From positions 39,616,360 through 39,680,359 of the forward strand of contig CM065295.1 in the NCBI GenBank assembly GCA_032871835.1: a DNA stretch of 64,000 nt, in the 5' to 3' direction. Shown here piece by piece: positions 23,739-35,345 of the stretch. The position numbers and the translations under genes are program-made. The DNA is from Dipteronia dyeriana. Taxonomy: Eukaryota; Streptophyta; Magnoliopsida; Sapindales; Sapindaceae. The notes beneath the pieces are model-generated. The model saw only the letters and a program-made list of their open reading frames with translations, ran no database searches and was not told the origin of the DNA. Every line of letters starts with the position of its first letter. Position 1 is the stretch's first letter.

Positions 23739-25753
23739 TTGTTCTTCCGGTCCTAATGAAGAATTGTCTCGCTAACTGACCGTAGTTGATATCTCTAAAC
23801 TTTTTCTTAGATGAGTAGGGTTCGATGGGTTTGATAAATTAGGTAACGTACACTGGTGGCACGTTACCTGATTTATATCGATGAATAACAATAAAAAAAA
23901 TACTAGTATATTGAATTATGACATTCATATATATATATATATATATATAATTAATTAATTAATTTATTTATTATGTGAGATTTATCTAATCGTTTCATTT
24001 TTTTGAGCTTTATATATAAATTCTATAGCACCGAGAATTTTAGTAATACCAAAAGTTAGCCTAGGGTTTATAATTAATTCTTGCAGCTTACTCGTCTTAA
24101 AGTTGAAAATTAATTCACTATTTCGGTTTATGCAATTGATATTTAGACTGTGCTCTAATTTTAAAAAGATGTAGATTTTATAGATTTAATTGTTATATGC
24201 TTTTGGTGATCATAAAAATTAATCAGTCTTCATCTATATTTGTCTGACTATATGTATGTTGTTTGGTATATATAACTGATATGTCTGTTCAATTTTGGGA
24301 AATATTGCCAATCGATAATGTTGGGAACCATCGATATCCTCATGATGGGACCAGCAGCTAGCAAGCAGTAAATGAGAGCAAATGGGAGACTTTTTTTTTT
24401 ATTTTGATAATATTATATAAATTTGTGGTTTTTTTGTTAGGAAGACTTAAACACACTGGTCCACCACCTCGTGAGGAAAACGTGTGAGGTGTATCGTCGG
24501 ATCAATATCATCTAATTAGTGAGATTTTCTAATCAAAGAATGAAATCCTTTCTTATTAGAAGGCAAATATCTTAATCGTTTTTCAATTACTTTAGTTAGT
24601 ACTTTTGGCTAGTAATTGAAAAACGATTAAACGAATTGAGATTTCTTTTCAAAATGGAGTCGATTAGCTAGTTTCACCAACAACACAAATCATAATCCCT
24701 TCAAGATTTGGTGTAATTTGTTTAAAAACAATTAAAAAACTCAATATCTATTTATAAATAAGAAAAAAATAGTTTTCTTGCAAAGCAATAGAATTATTTT
24801 TTTTATTTTTTTTAATAAATAGAAACAAAAAATTTAAAAAAAAAAATTAGGAAGTAATATTGATTTGTGTTGTTAGTGGAACCGGTGAACTGACTCTTTC
24901 TATCATAGAGGAGATTAAACAAATTAGGAAGGGATTATGATTTGTATTGTTAGTGGAACTGACAAGCTGTTAAAGATATTAATATTTTTAAAATTTTTGA
25001 ATTTCTTTTAAATTAGATTGGACGGTCCGTTTTTTAATGATTTTTTTTTTAATTCTTAATTTTCTATTAATCTTATTTTTCTTTCCAAAAAAATCTTAAT
25101 TTTAAAAACAATTTTTTTCCACTTAATCTTCATTTTAAATTTTTTATTAAATTTAAAAATATATAAAATGCTTCAAATGACTAAACTATCCTTAGTGTTA
25201 ATAGTCAAAATTAGTCAACGGTTTAATTTGACCAACTTTGGCTAACAACAAGGGAGGTGAGTGTCAATTATCAATAAAGTTGTTTCTATGTGTAAAATAG
25301 CAAACCTCATGGGAGTTTGGTGTAATTAGTTCTTTTAGATTTTTGGTGAATCAAGGGTATTTCTGTCTTTTATCATTATTTTTAAAATTAACTCTCACAC
25401 TTAACAGTCAAATTCTAACAACAGCGGAGATGAGTGTCAATTAACGGTAAAGTTATCTCCGTATGTAAAAGAGTAAAACCTAGGGGAATTTAGTGTAATT
25501 TGTTCTTTGGTTAAACAATTTAATCAAGCTATGGTATTTTTCTAATTAGATGGGTACCTATTTATTTCAGTGGACTGGTAGGCTATTAATTTATTTATTT
25601 TTTTACTTAAAATTAGATTTTAATATCTGATCGTTTATTTATTTTAGTAGAAGAGTTGTGAAAATATCATAATATCTAGCTTGCTTAAAAAAGACAAAAA
25701 AATGTAAAGTTGTGGTTGGCACCGGCCTACTGCTACTGGGCAGTAGTTAATTG
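23739..25753. repeat. AT-rich intergenic region with direct and inverted repeats
   Basis: No gene is visible. An (AT)n microsatellite lies at about 23927-23950. An inverted pair shares ACAAATCATAATCCCTTC (about 24684-24701) and its complement near 24927-24945, with a diverged third copy near 24850. Two direct copies of a roughly 140-bp block lie at about 25245-25345 and 25420-25515; both contain GAGTGTCAATTA, AAAGTT and a GTGTAATT..GTTCTTT end. These look like decayed TE ends, but no TSD was found. Confidence 0.5.
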
Positions 25754-26249
25754 AAGCGATGTAAATATGGGCTGGCCCAAGATGGGCCGGCTCGTTTGGC
25801 CTGCCAAGGAAGGCAGACCGTGCCTAGCACGGCCCGCCTGGGGGAGTACCGTGCCAGGCACGGCCCATAATTACAGGCCGTGCCAGGCCTCCAACTGAGG
25901 CACGCCGTGCAGGCCCGGCTTGGCACGCCTGGCAGGTGTGCAAGGCCCGACCGTCGGCACGGCGGGCCCAGTTTTATATATATATATAAATTATATTATT
26001 AATATTTAAAAACAAAAACAAAAACAAAAAAAGTGGATCGGCCCGTTTGGCCCGCCTAGCCGGGCAAACGAGCCAGCACGGCCTGCCATAGCCGTGCCCA
26101 CGTGCCGTACTGGGCCCTGTTTTCCAAAACAGGCCGGACCTGGCACGGCACGCCCAATGGGCATGGCGTGCCAGGCCAGGCCTGTTTAGGAACACAGGCC
26201 CGGCAGGCTATGCCCAAATAGGCCGGGCCGGCCCAAACTTACAACTCTA
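25754..26249. mobile_element. GC-rich hAT MITE (496 bp, 8-bp TSD)
   Basis: GTTAATTG flanks it exactly (25746-25753 and 26250-26257). The ends AAGCGATGTAAATATGGGC and, inverted, TAGAGTTGTAAGTTTGGGC form the TIR. The interior is dense in GGCCCG, GGCACG and GGCCGGG motifs, in strong contrast to the AT-rich surroundings, and is non-coding. The open frames across it are due to composition. Confidence 0.88.
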
Positions 26250-26257
26250 GTTAATTG

Positions 26258-26589
26258 TAGAAGGAGCAAATAATAAATGACGCACACCATTTTCGTATCA
26301 AATTTAGACGCTTTATTGATCTGATTTTTTTTTCTGATATCATATAATCTTATGATACATAAACATTGTAATGAATATGTGGTCAAGATATAATTGATTT
26401 CCTCAACCACTTTACCAAAAACCAATCACATATTTTAAAAAGGTCAGAAAAAAGATTAGATCGAGAATGACTAGAGAAACAAGACACAAAGCTACCCAAA
26501 CTCGGGTGACTGAAAGTGATAAGATGTTTAGAATTGAATAGGGTTTAAGATCTCCAGGATAACAACATAATTAAATATTATTGACAAGA
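26258..26589. other. Spacer with no recognisable feature
   Basis: AT-rich sequence between the hAT MITE and the large MULE. I see no gene or repeat in it. Confidence 0.5.
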
Positions 26590-27074
26590 TTTCTGTAAAT
26601 GGAAATGGTGAGATATATCACCTTTTTTAAGGTGTGTTGTGATGATGTCATCATTTTAATAACTTAAGTTTAAAAGGCACCTATTATGGTGAACTGTCCA
26701 AATTACCCCTAAACTTTAATTTTTTAAAAGCCCATTACTGAACTCGTTGGTATCTCCCCAAAAAAGTTGTCTGAAAAACTTGACTCTCTCTCCAGATTCT
26801 GCAGTAGAAGGTAACAAATATTTATGATCTTCACTTAAATTTCATTTATGCATTTCAGATATTTTGCATTCATTTATTTGTGAGTTAACAATGTATCCAT
26901 TCCTCTGTATCAATGTATCCGTTTCAGATTCTGCACTAGAATGCTTTTTTCTTGTGTGACCGAGAATATTTAAATATGAATCGAGCTTATTTTATATTGG
27001 AACGAGCACTTGTTTAGTTTGAAAAAAGCTCGATTATTTGAAAAAAAAATGATCGATAAAAAATGCTGGATCCC

Positions 27075-27800
27075 TTAGGAAAAGTTCTCGATCCCTGGAC
27101 AGAGGTTCTCGAACCGTTACAAAAGTTCTCGATAATTTGACAAATAATCTCGATCTCTTAAAAAAATTCTCGATCCCTTAAAAACTTTCTCGATCCCTTA
27201 GAAAAAGTTCTCGGTCCATTCGAAAATGTTCTCGTTCCCTTGATAAAAGATCTCGATCCCTTGATAAAAGTTCTCGACCCCTTAAAAAATTTCTCGAACC
27301 GTTAGAAATGTTCTCTATCCCTTAGGAAAAGTTCTCGTTCCGTTGTTAAAAGTTCTCGATCCGTTAGAAAAATTTATCGTTCCGTTGTTAAAAGTTTCGA
27401 TCCCTTGATAAAAATTTTCGATAATTTGAAAAATATTATCTATCCCTTAAAAAAGGTCTCGAACAGTTAAAAAAGTTCTCGTTCCGTTGTTAAAAGTTCT
27501 CGATCCCTTAGGAAAAGTTCTCGTTCCCTTGTTAAAAGTTCTCGATCCCTTGATAAAAGTTCTGGATAATTTGACAAATATTCTCGATCCCTTTAAAAAG
27601 TACTCGAACAGTTAGAAATGTTCTCGATCCCTTATAAAAAGTTCTTGTTCCCTTGTTAAAAGTTCTCGAACCGTTATAAAAAGTTCTCGATAATTTGACA
27701 AATATTCTCGATAAAAGTTCTCGAATCGAACCTTTTTAAAAGTTCTCGATCCTTTATAAATTATTCTCGAACCTTTGAAAAAGTCCTCGATCCATTTGAA
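27075..27800 (+). repeat. Left subterminal array of about 35 TTCTCGATC units
   Basis: Units average about 21 bp with the core TTCTCGATCC (variants CGAACC, CGTTCC, CGATAAT) followed by CTTAGAAAAAG-like or TTGTTAAAAG-like spacers. It lies between the left terminal repeat and the first transposase exon. Repeat number, not order, is conserved with the right array. It is not a CRISPR: units vary and spacers are repetitive. Role unknown; binding by transposase is my inference. Confidence 0.9.
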
Positions 27801-27878
27801 ATTTTTGTAATCGTTAGTAATTGTAAAAGTAATTTATTTTTATCTGTTAATAATTGATTGTGATGATGATTTGCACAG

Positions 27879-30649
27879 GACAATAGATCGGGTTAGATTA
27901 GTAATATCTTACAACGGTTGATGAGAGCAATTACCGGATGGAAGTCAGAGGTTTCTTGGTTCCGATAACCAAGGAATGTATGTGTCCAGAAATATGACTT
28001 ACGAAGAGCTGGTGTCAGTCGTACAAACCGTTGTGAAGTACGATGTGAAATACATTGTTGATCTACAATCTATATCAATCGTTCCCGAGATAACATGCCG
28101 CACATTTATAAGAAATGACGACAATGTTTTGTTTATTCTAGGGGAAGATAGGGTAATCCCTCAAGTATGTGTCAGTTTAATTGAGAGGGCTGTAGGAGGT
28201 GTCATCGGTGAAGAAATCCCTCGTCATGATAACACCTAACAATTTCGATCTTCAGGCGGAAGCAACCAGTTATTCACAAAAAGAAGTGGGATTGACGGTA
28301 GGGAAAACCTATGTGGTGTCCTACCAGAAGTAGCCGACCATGGTGATATAGTTGGAGCTCAATTGGACGATGATTTCAGTTGTCAAATTGAAATGAACGC
28401 TGGGCAGTACAACCACCAATACAATGAGATGTACAATGACATGAACAATGAACGGAACAATGAACCTCATAACCTACCAATCCATGAGGTGGCTAATGAG
28501 GTAAATTTGCATCCGGTACATAATGTACTGAACAATGAGGAAGATGAAGAACGGTTAGAAATGGAAAGACGTGCAAGACGTGTCCACAGATGTAGTTTCA
28601 CTGCAGTAGATATAGCTGGGACATCTGAGGTCCGGCCTGATATAACTCCAGCTGATTCTGAGAATGACAGAACATAGGTTATTCCAGGAGCAGAATCATA
28701 CTCGTTTGGTATAGGTGGAACCAGGAACTTGGTAGAAGATGAACCTACCAGCATGATATATAAAGGTCAATTTTTTCCTACTAAAAAGGATTTGAAGAGA
28801 TTGGCTGGCCATTTCGCAATATGGCACAACTTCGAGTGGAATGTGAAAAGGTCAAATAAGACAACATTACATCTGGTTTGTTTGATGGACAACTGTACAT
28901 GGAAGTTAAGAGCGGTTAGGAGAGATGAAGCGACATAATTTCAAGTACGAAGTTTTATCAACGAACACACTTGTCCGTTGGAGGAGATTCACCGCCGACA
29001 TCGACAAACTAGTGCAGTCATAATTGGAGAAGTGGTTGCACCTATATTGCATCAACATGATGGTCGACTAATGCATCTGAATGATATAATCGCCGACATG
29101 AAAACAATGTATGGCATCTAAATAATGTACAGTAAGGCACATCAAGCCCTTGATTATGCATTGTCACTCACCTATGGAACGCATGAGGAAAGCTTCCAAC
29201 TGCTGCCATCATTCGGTTGCGTGTTGGAACAACAAAATCCGGAATGATTGCTGACTTATAGTACCATGAAAATGGTAAATTTCTATACTTTTTCATGTCG
29301 TTGGGTGCCTCACTCAGAGGATTCCAGAGGTGTATACATCCGGTTATTGCCGTTGATGGTACCCATTTAAATGGTAGATTCGAGGGCACAATGTTTGTTG
29401 CAACTGCACAAGATGGGAAGGAAAAGGTTTATCCAATTGCTTTTGGGTACGGTGACTCGGAAAACAACCTATCATGGGAGTGGTTTTTCGATTGCTTGAA
29501 AGGTTTCCTTGGCCATATAAATGATTTGGTTTTCATTTTTGATCGACATGCAAGCATTGAAGCAAGGATTTCTAAAGTGTTCCCTTATGCCACCCATACC
29601 ATATGTTGATGGAACTTTTATGAAAAATATTAAGAAGAGATATCATAGAAAGGATGTTGCCGCAATAATGGATAAAGCAGCCCGAGCGTACACTGAGTTG
29701 CAATATAACCAGTACATGGAAGAGTTACGCAACTTGCACCCGAAAGCATATGAATATGTAATTGATACCGGTTCACACAAGTGGTCCCGTGTTCACTGCC
29801 CCGACAGAAGGTATGTGGTCATGACAACAAATGCTGCAGAATGCATAAACTTATGCCTTAAATTTACACGACAACTGCCTATGTTGACTTTGGCAGAGTT
29901 TATAAGGAATATGCTACAATGATGGTTTCACGATCATCATAAGGCTGCACAATCCATGTGTCATCAGTTGACCAACGCATCACATCTTGTTATCCTCAAA
30001 CGTGTTGAAAAGTGTAATTTTATGACTGTTAATCCAGTTGACTGGAACATATTTTCGGTGAAACGGGCTGGAAAATAGTGGACCGTTGACTTAGCCCAAA
30101 AGACCTGCACATGTAACAAATTCCAAATGGACCTTCTTCCATGTTCTCACTCTCTCGCTGCCGCAAGGTACATCATACAATTTTGTGTACGGTTAATATC
30201 ACTTAAACATCATACAATTTTATCATCGTTTTCAATGTTTTTACAGGGACCGAAACATGGATTTCACATCCCTCTGTGCAGACTACTACAAGCGACAAAC
30301 ACTTATTGATGCATACTCGGTTCCTATTATGTCGGCTGGACATCCTTCCACTTGGATTGTGCCATCTGACATCACTGAGAGAGTCATTTTGAATCCAAGC
30401 TCCAGGAGACAAGCAGGCTGTCTGAGGGCTTCACGCCGTATCTCGTCTTCAGAGAGAACATCCACACAGAATTGTAGACGATGTCGATAACCAGGGCATA
30501 ATTCGAGGAGATGTTCTACCCCAACTTTTACTGATGAAGATCCTAGCAGAGTCATTCATGAGGAATAAAGACGCAAGTGTAGTATCTGTCATACTATTGG
30601 TCACAACAGACAGAAGTGCCCTACTAGAGACGGTGCGACCGTGGAATGA
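27879..30649 (+). pseudogene. MULE transposase (MuDR-type) with SWIM finger and CCHC knuckles
   Basis: The coding region opens after an acceptor CACAG (27878), reading RVRLVISYNG, then SQRFLGSDNQGMYVSRNMTY. A FAR1/MuDR DNA-binding domain follows (FFPTKKDLKRLAGHFAIWHN, NCTWKLRA; 28760-28960), then the MULE catalytic domain (HPVIAVDGTHLNGRFEG, FVATAQDG, YGDSENNLSWEWFFD, VFIFDRH; 29330-29610). A SWIM finger reads CTCNKFQMDLLPCSH (30110-30150), and two knuckles read CRRCR*PGHNSRRC and CSICHTIGHNRQKC near the end. A clean 79-nt intron (30168-30246, AAG|GTACAT..TTACAG|GG) separates SWIM from the C-terminus. Stops occur at 28237, 28675 and 28936, near 29119 and 29258 and in the last exon; frameshifts lie near 29240 and 29608. 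It would mobilise this MULE family; this copy is dead. Confidence 0.92.
30168..30246 (+). other. Intron of the MULE transposase gene
   Basis: GT..AG borders (CGCAAG|GTACATC and TTTTTACAG|GGACC) with a T-rich tract before the acceptor. Removing it joins LAAAR to DRNMDFTSLCADYYK in frame. Confidence 0.8.
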
Positions 30650-30734
30650 ATTGAGGCATTATCATGATGACATTGTTATAATTTGAACTCGTATGACTTG
30701 TTAAGTAACTGAAATGCAATTGTATTTAAATATG

Positions 30735-30915
30735 ATTTGTATATATACAAATGTAAACAATTTTATACAAATGTAAACAATTTTATACGAAAGAATTTGT
30801 AAATATACAAAAGAATTGGTAAATATACAAAACTTTTGGTACATATACAAAAGAATTTGTAAATATACAAAGTAATTGGAACATATGCAAAAGAATTGGT
30901 ACGTATACACATGAA
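30735..30915 (+). repeat. Tandem repeat of about 20 bp between the convergent MULE genes
   Basis: About nine units of the type AAAGAATTGGTAAATATAC (variants GTACATATAC, GTACGTATAC) lie between the transposase stop (30649) and the ULP stop (30919). It may serve as a bidirectional 3' region, since it is A/T-rich and lies exactly between two converging genes. Confidence 0.8.
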
Positions 30916-30918
30916 TTA

Positions 30919-33900
30919 CTACAAAATATAAACGGGCCTGGAGTTTGCAAATATTTCAACCGCTATCTTCTCCCAAATGATTCACATATCGTCTTTAGAC
31001 CAATCGAAATCCTTTTTGTTCGCCAGTATGTACTCGATCAATCTCAACTTGTGGGGACCACTGTTACCCCTGCAGTTGGACACATTAACAAGCGTTAATA
31101 AAACATTAGGTTTATACTAATACAATCTTAAAGTGACTATTACGGAATGTCTTATGATTGCTTCTGCTGAGGGACATATTTTCCCGACACGACGCTGACA
31201 TCAAATGGCTTACTTGTCTTCTCAAATTTCAACAGTCCAGCCGTTCGTTTAGTATGAAACCCGACCTGATGCAACATCGAGGGCACAAAGTAGCGCAACA
31301 GGGCTACCTGCTGCTTCCGGATATGAGCTTGGACCTCCTGTCTCCAGGGGTCAACTATGAACATCTTCCCGCATGTGAGGTCCACAGTCACCAGCAACCA
31401 ATGTTGGCGCCCAATGTTGCACGGTATCAGGACCTGTAAACGTCAACAACAGGTGTTAGGATGTACAAAGACATTTATATATACAATTGCAAACCATGTC
31501 AAGTAACACTTACCACGTCAACCTCGTGCCAAGGAAGACATCCAATCGGGGCACCCCTAATGACCGATGTGAGGTCGTCATCCTTCCACCAAGAACTCAA
31601 AACACTCCAACGGCTCGGGGTGATCTACCGGCGAGAATCGTGAGAAATCATTTTCCTGTACTGGTGCTCCAGAAAGGACTGTAGAAACAAAAACACAGAT
31701 TTATTAATGTTTTCCATACACACTTAAAACAATGTGTAATCATTATTAATTTCAGTACTTCCAAAAAATTACGAGTCCAATATGTTAACCATCTGACTAT
31801 ACACATTCGGGAAAGCCCGTTGACGCTTCCGAAGAATATGGAGGTACGCTCCCATATGCTGGGAATATAAACAAATTAAGATATGTTAGGATGCTTACAC
31901 ATCTAAAACAAATACTAAAATCAGGATTTACGGTCCCACAAACCTCATCATCAACATCCATGAAGTTGGTATGCAACTGATGGAACCATGCAGCATCAAC
32001 AGGCTCCAGCAAATCAACATCACGTATGCATTAATGTTCCATCAGCTATACATTTATATAATGCATTACAAGAAAAACGGCCACCTAAATAACAATGAAT
32101 TTTACTTACAGTTCCCTGTTTATGTTCTTCTTGAAGGCTCGGTACGCCTTCAACTTGTCACTGTCCACCAGTCCCTAGGGATTAAATACGTGGTCATGTC
32201 CCTTTACTATTACCCTCGCCCTCTTAGGTCGGCACGGATCTGTGTACGGGCTAACCAACTGCCAACCGCGCTTCAGTACACGCCTCTACTGTCGAACTCC
32301 CCCCGACAGGGTGTGCTGAGATGAGGATAAGGGAGGGGGAGCCTGCTGCTCTGTTCGAGGTGAAGGTGGAAGGGGAGCCAGCTGCTCGATCGAAGGTGGA
32401 GGGGGAGGGGGAGGGGGAGGGGGAGGGGGAGCCTGCTGCTCAGTGTGAGGTAGAGGGGGAGGGGGAGGGGGAGCCTGCTGCTCGGACGTCGGTGGAAGGA
32501 GAGCTTGCTGCTCGCTAGGAGGTGACGGGGAAGCCTGCGAATCTCTCTGAGCTAGAGTAGGAGCCTGCGAATGGCTCTAAGCCGAAGGAGGGGCCGGCTG
32601 CTCGCTCAGAGGGGGAGTGGGAGGGGGAGGGGGAGACTGAGCCCCACTATCCAGAAATGCCCCTCCAGTATGTGGATCCTCTGTATGGGTTCTGAAGCCC
32701 TGAAGGCCACTGATCAATACAAGCAACTCACTATGTTGTTGTCGATCCTCCTCGCTCTTCCGGATCAAATCTAGTAACTCCTAGTGCTGTTGTTGTCGAT
32801 CCTCCTCACTCTTCTGGAGGGCTTCACGCAACTCGTTCAAGTTATGTTCTAAACGGGTCTGAAATCATGCAACTTTGTTAATACGAAAACAATCAACAAC
32901 TCTTGTTAATAAAAAGAAAACTACCATCTCAACTTACCTCCCCATCAAGTCGAACGCCTGCACGGGAATCCCTTGTAGCGAAACCAGTTCCTGGGGTGGT
33001 AAACTGAACATTTCTACACCTCACTCGCCGAGGAGACGGCTCAGATTCGCTAGTGTCTATGCCTCTGAAATCTGGACCTGTAGGGTCTGAAGCCTCCGTC
33101 TCAATACACCTCACACCCTCACCCTCCTCCTCGGGACGAACTGCACTTGTAGTTGGCTCAGGGACAGTAGAAAGGTAAACCCTATCGTCCTACACATATG
33201 GGCTCCCCCTTCACTTAGGCCTGCAAAGTACGGGGCCACCGCCTCAGCTACTGTGGGCACGATTTTCGTCTTCACCGACATCTGAAAACATAGTTAGATG
33301 AATGTCATTGTTACTTATCGTAAGTAATATAACGATTAACACAAAAATAAATTACCCTAGCACTAAAAATCTTCTTCAGCTTCTTCCCTCTAGGTTGTTT
33401 GGTCAACTCCCACTTCAACAACCAATGGGAAAGGTCTGTAACCCTTCGAGTCCCGAAATCGGCGCCCAGTTGGAGGATCACCTCGAAAGAAAATATCTGC
33501 ATCAAAGATACGTACAGTTATAATCCAAAACAATTTTGGATTACAAATTAAATGTACATGTTGGAAATCAAATTTCTTACCAAAAGGGTGTGTGATAGAT
33601 CGTAGTTGTTGTACTCTTCCACGGAATGTCCAACATCGCCCTGTGACTGTTGCCGTCTCTCCTCACGACATCGTGGTAAGGCATGCTTGAATGAAAATAT
33701 AGAATGCCTATAGACGTGGGCACAATGGGAACGCATCGAAGGCATTGAGGTTCTCTACCAACCAAAACTGCCAAACTGGAATCTTCAATCTCTCGTCCAC
33801 CACCATCAGTATCCAGTTCAACATGTAAATGAGGCACAACTTCACAGCATCGTACGCCTGTTGAAACTCTCCCTGGGTAAGAACAACCCTCAAGTCATGG

Positions 33901-34343
33901 AACGATACCTCATCATGTCTAGGAAAGTACCGTTGATGTATGCCATTCTCAACTGCAACATGTATACTCGTGTCCGGTACGACTCCAAAACGTAACCCGG
34001 TGATGAGGCTAAATTCCACCTTCGAAAACCTCACCACATGGTTCCCTAACAAGAACCGCATCTCATCTGTCGGCCTGTCATGGTCCAACTCCCGCTACAG
34101 CAGCTGATGAATAACACCACTCGAAAACTTCAGCTCCCGGTGTATCGACATGAAATACTCGAAACAGGAGGCCATGAACCGACGCTGATCCTCAACAACA
34201 AACTCTTCAGGGACCCGATTAAGTGCATCGTCTATACGAGCGAGGGCTTCAAAATTGTCGTGTCGGGTCAATTTTTCCTTGAACCAATCTCCCTCTGCAG
34301 TTTTATGCAATTCCTTCAAACCGCTCCTCATCTGCAATGTCAC
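30919..34343 (-). pseudogene. DUF1985 and Ulp1/C48 peptidase gene of the MULE (Kaonashi-like)
   Basis: Read right to left, exon 1 begins MTLQMRSGLKELHKTA and enters DUF1985 (FLLGNHVVRFSKVEFSLITG) after a TAG at 34092-34094. A frameshift near 33735 precedes HVYRHSIFSFKHAL. A later exon reads EVILQLGADFGTRRVTDLSH and KQPRGKKLKKIFSA (33490-33345). A long proline-rich linker (APPPPPPP, 32330-32650) follows. The Ulp1 peptidase has the catalytic-His segment RQHWLLVTVDL (31415-31380) and IVDPWRQE, VPQQKQS, and after an intron ending CTGCAG the motif GNSGPHKLRLIEYI. In active Ulp1 enzymes this motif is GDCG with the nucleophilic Cys, here Ser, so peptidase activity is unlikely. Ulp1 enzymes process SUMO; the role of such genes in MULEs is unknown. 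Confidence 0.85.
32330..32640 (-). repeat. Proline-rich linker, CCCCCT repeats
   Basis: On the plus strand this is GAGGGGGAGGGGGAG-type repeat separated by GCCTGCTGCTC blocks. On the minus strand it encodes poly-Pro stretches between DUF1985 and the peptidase domain. The acidic plus-strand reading (GEGEGE) is the shadow. Confidence 0.75.
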
Positions 34344-34383
34344 AGAAACAGTACATCAGTAAACTGTAAAAAAATTAGAAAAA

Positions 34384-35345
34384 TATCCTCGATCGTTTGA
34401 AACAAATTCTCGATACTTTTAAAATATTCTTGATCCTTTGAAAAAGTTCTCGATTTGTTTAAAAAGTTCTCGATCCTTTACAAATAGTCTCGATCCTTTA
34501 AAAATAGTCTCGATCCTTTAAAAATAGTCTCGATCCTTTGAAAAACCTGTAGATTCATTGAAAAATCTTCTCGATCATTTGAAAAAGTTATCGACCCTTT
34601 GAAAAACATTCTCGATCGCTAGAAAATATTCTCGATCCTTTGAAAATAGTCTCGATCCTTTGAAAAACCTCTCGATTCTTTGAAAAACCTTCTCGATCAA
34701 TTTAAAAAATCTCGACCCTTTGAAAACATTCTCGATCGTTTTAAAATATTCTCGAACCTTTGAAAATAGTCTCGATCCTTTGAAAAACCTCTCGATTCTT
34801 TGAAAAATCTTCTCGATCATTTTACAAAATCTGGACTCTTTGAAAAACAATCTCGATAGTTTGAAAACATTATCGATCCTTTGAAAATAGTCTCGATACT
34901 TTGACAAACCTCTCAATTCTTGAAAAATCTTCTCGATTCGATGACAAATCTTCTCGATTCGATCATTTTAAAAAATCTCGATCCTTTAAAAAATATTCTC
35001 GATCGTTATCAAAATATTCTCGATCGTTTTCAAAAATTCTCGATCCTTTCAAAATAGTCTCGATCCTTTGAAAACCTCTCGATTGTTTGAAAAATATTCT
35101 CGATCATTTAACAAAAGCTCGATCACTTTGAAAAACATTCTCGATCGTTAGAAAAATATTCTCGATCGTTCCAAACAATTTCTCGATCCTTTAAAAATAT
35201 TCTCGATGCTTTTAAAATGTTCTCGATGCTTTTAAAATGTTCTTGACCCTTTCAGAAATAACCTCGATCGTATGATAAAATTCCTCGTATCTTTCTAAAA
35301 AATTTCCTTTATCTCGCTTGAAATATTCTCGATTTATTTTTATTT
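34384..35345 (+). repeat. Right subterminal array of about 45 TTCTCGATC units
   Basis: Units of about 21 bp, core TTCTCGATCCTTTGAAAAA, in the same orientation as the left array (direct, not inverted), upstream of the ULP gene start on the minus strand. Spacers differ from the left array (CCTTTGAAAA against CCCTTAGAAAA). The repetitive minus-strand reading frame here (KGSRLFSKDREYF-type) is an artefact of units near a multiple of three. Confidence 0.9.

Noticed and set aside
27075..27800. CRISPR-like look of the TTCTCGATC array
   Set aside because: Units are diverged, spacers are themselves repetitive, and this is eukaryotic transposon DNA with no cas genes.
32321..32518. Plus-strand Glu/Gly-rich protein (GEGEGE)
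   Set aside because: Shadow of the proline-rich linker of the minus-strand ULP gene.
34575..34916. Repeat protein with KGSRLFSKDREYF units on the minus strand
   Set aside because: It is the translation of the 21-bp array, whose unit length happens to be a multiple of three. The same appears at 40298-40751.
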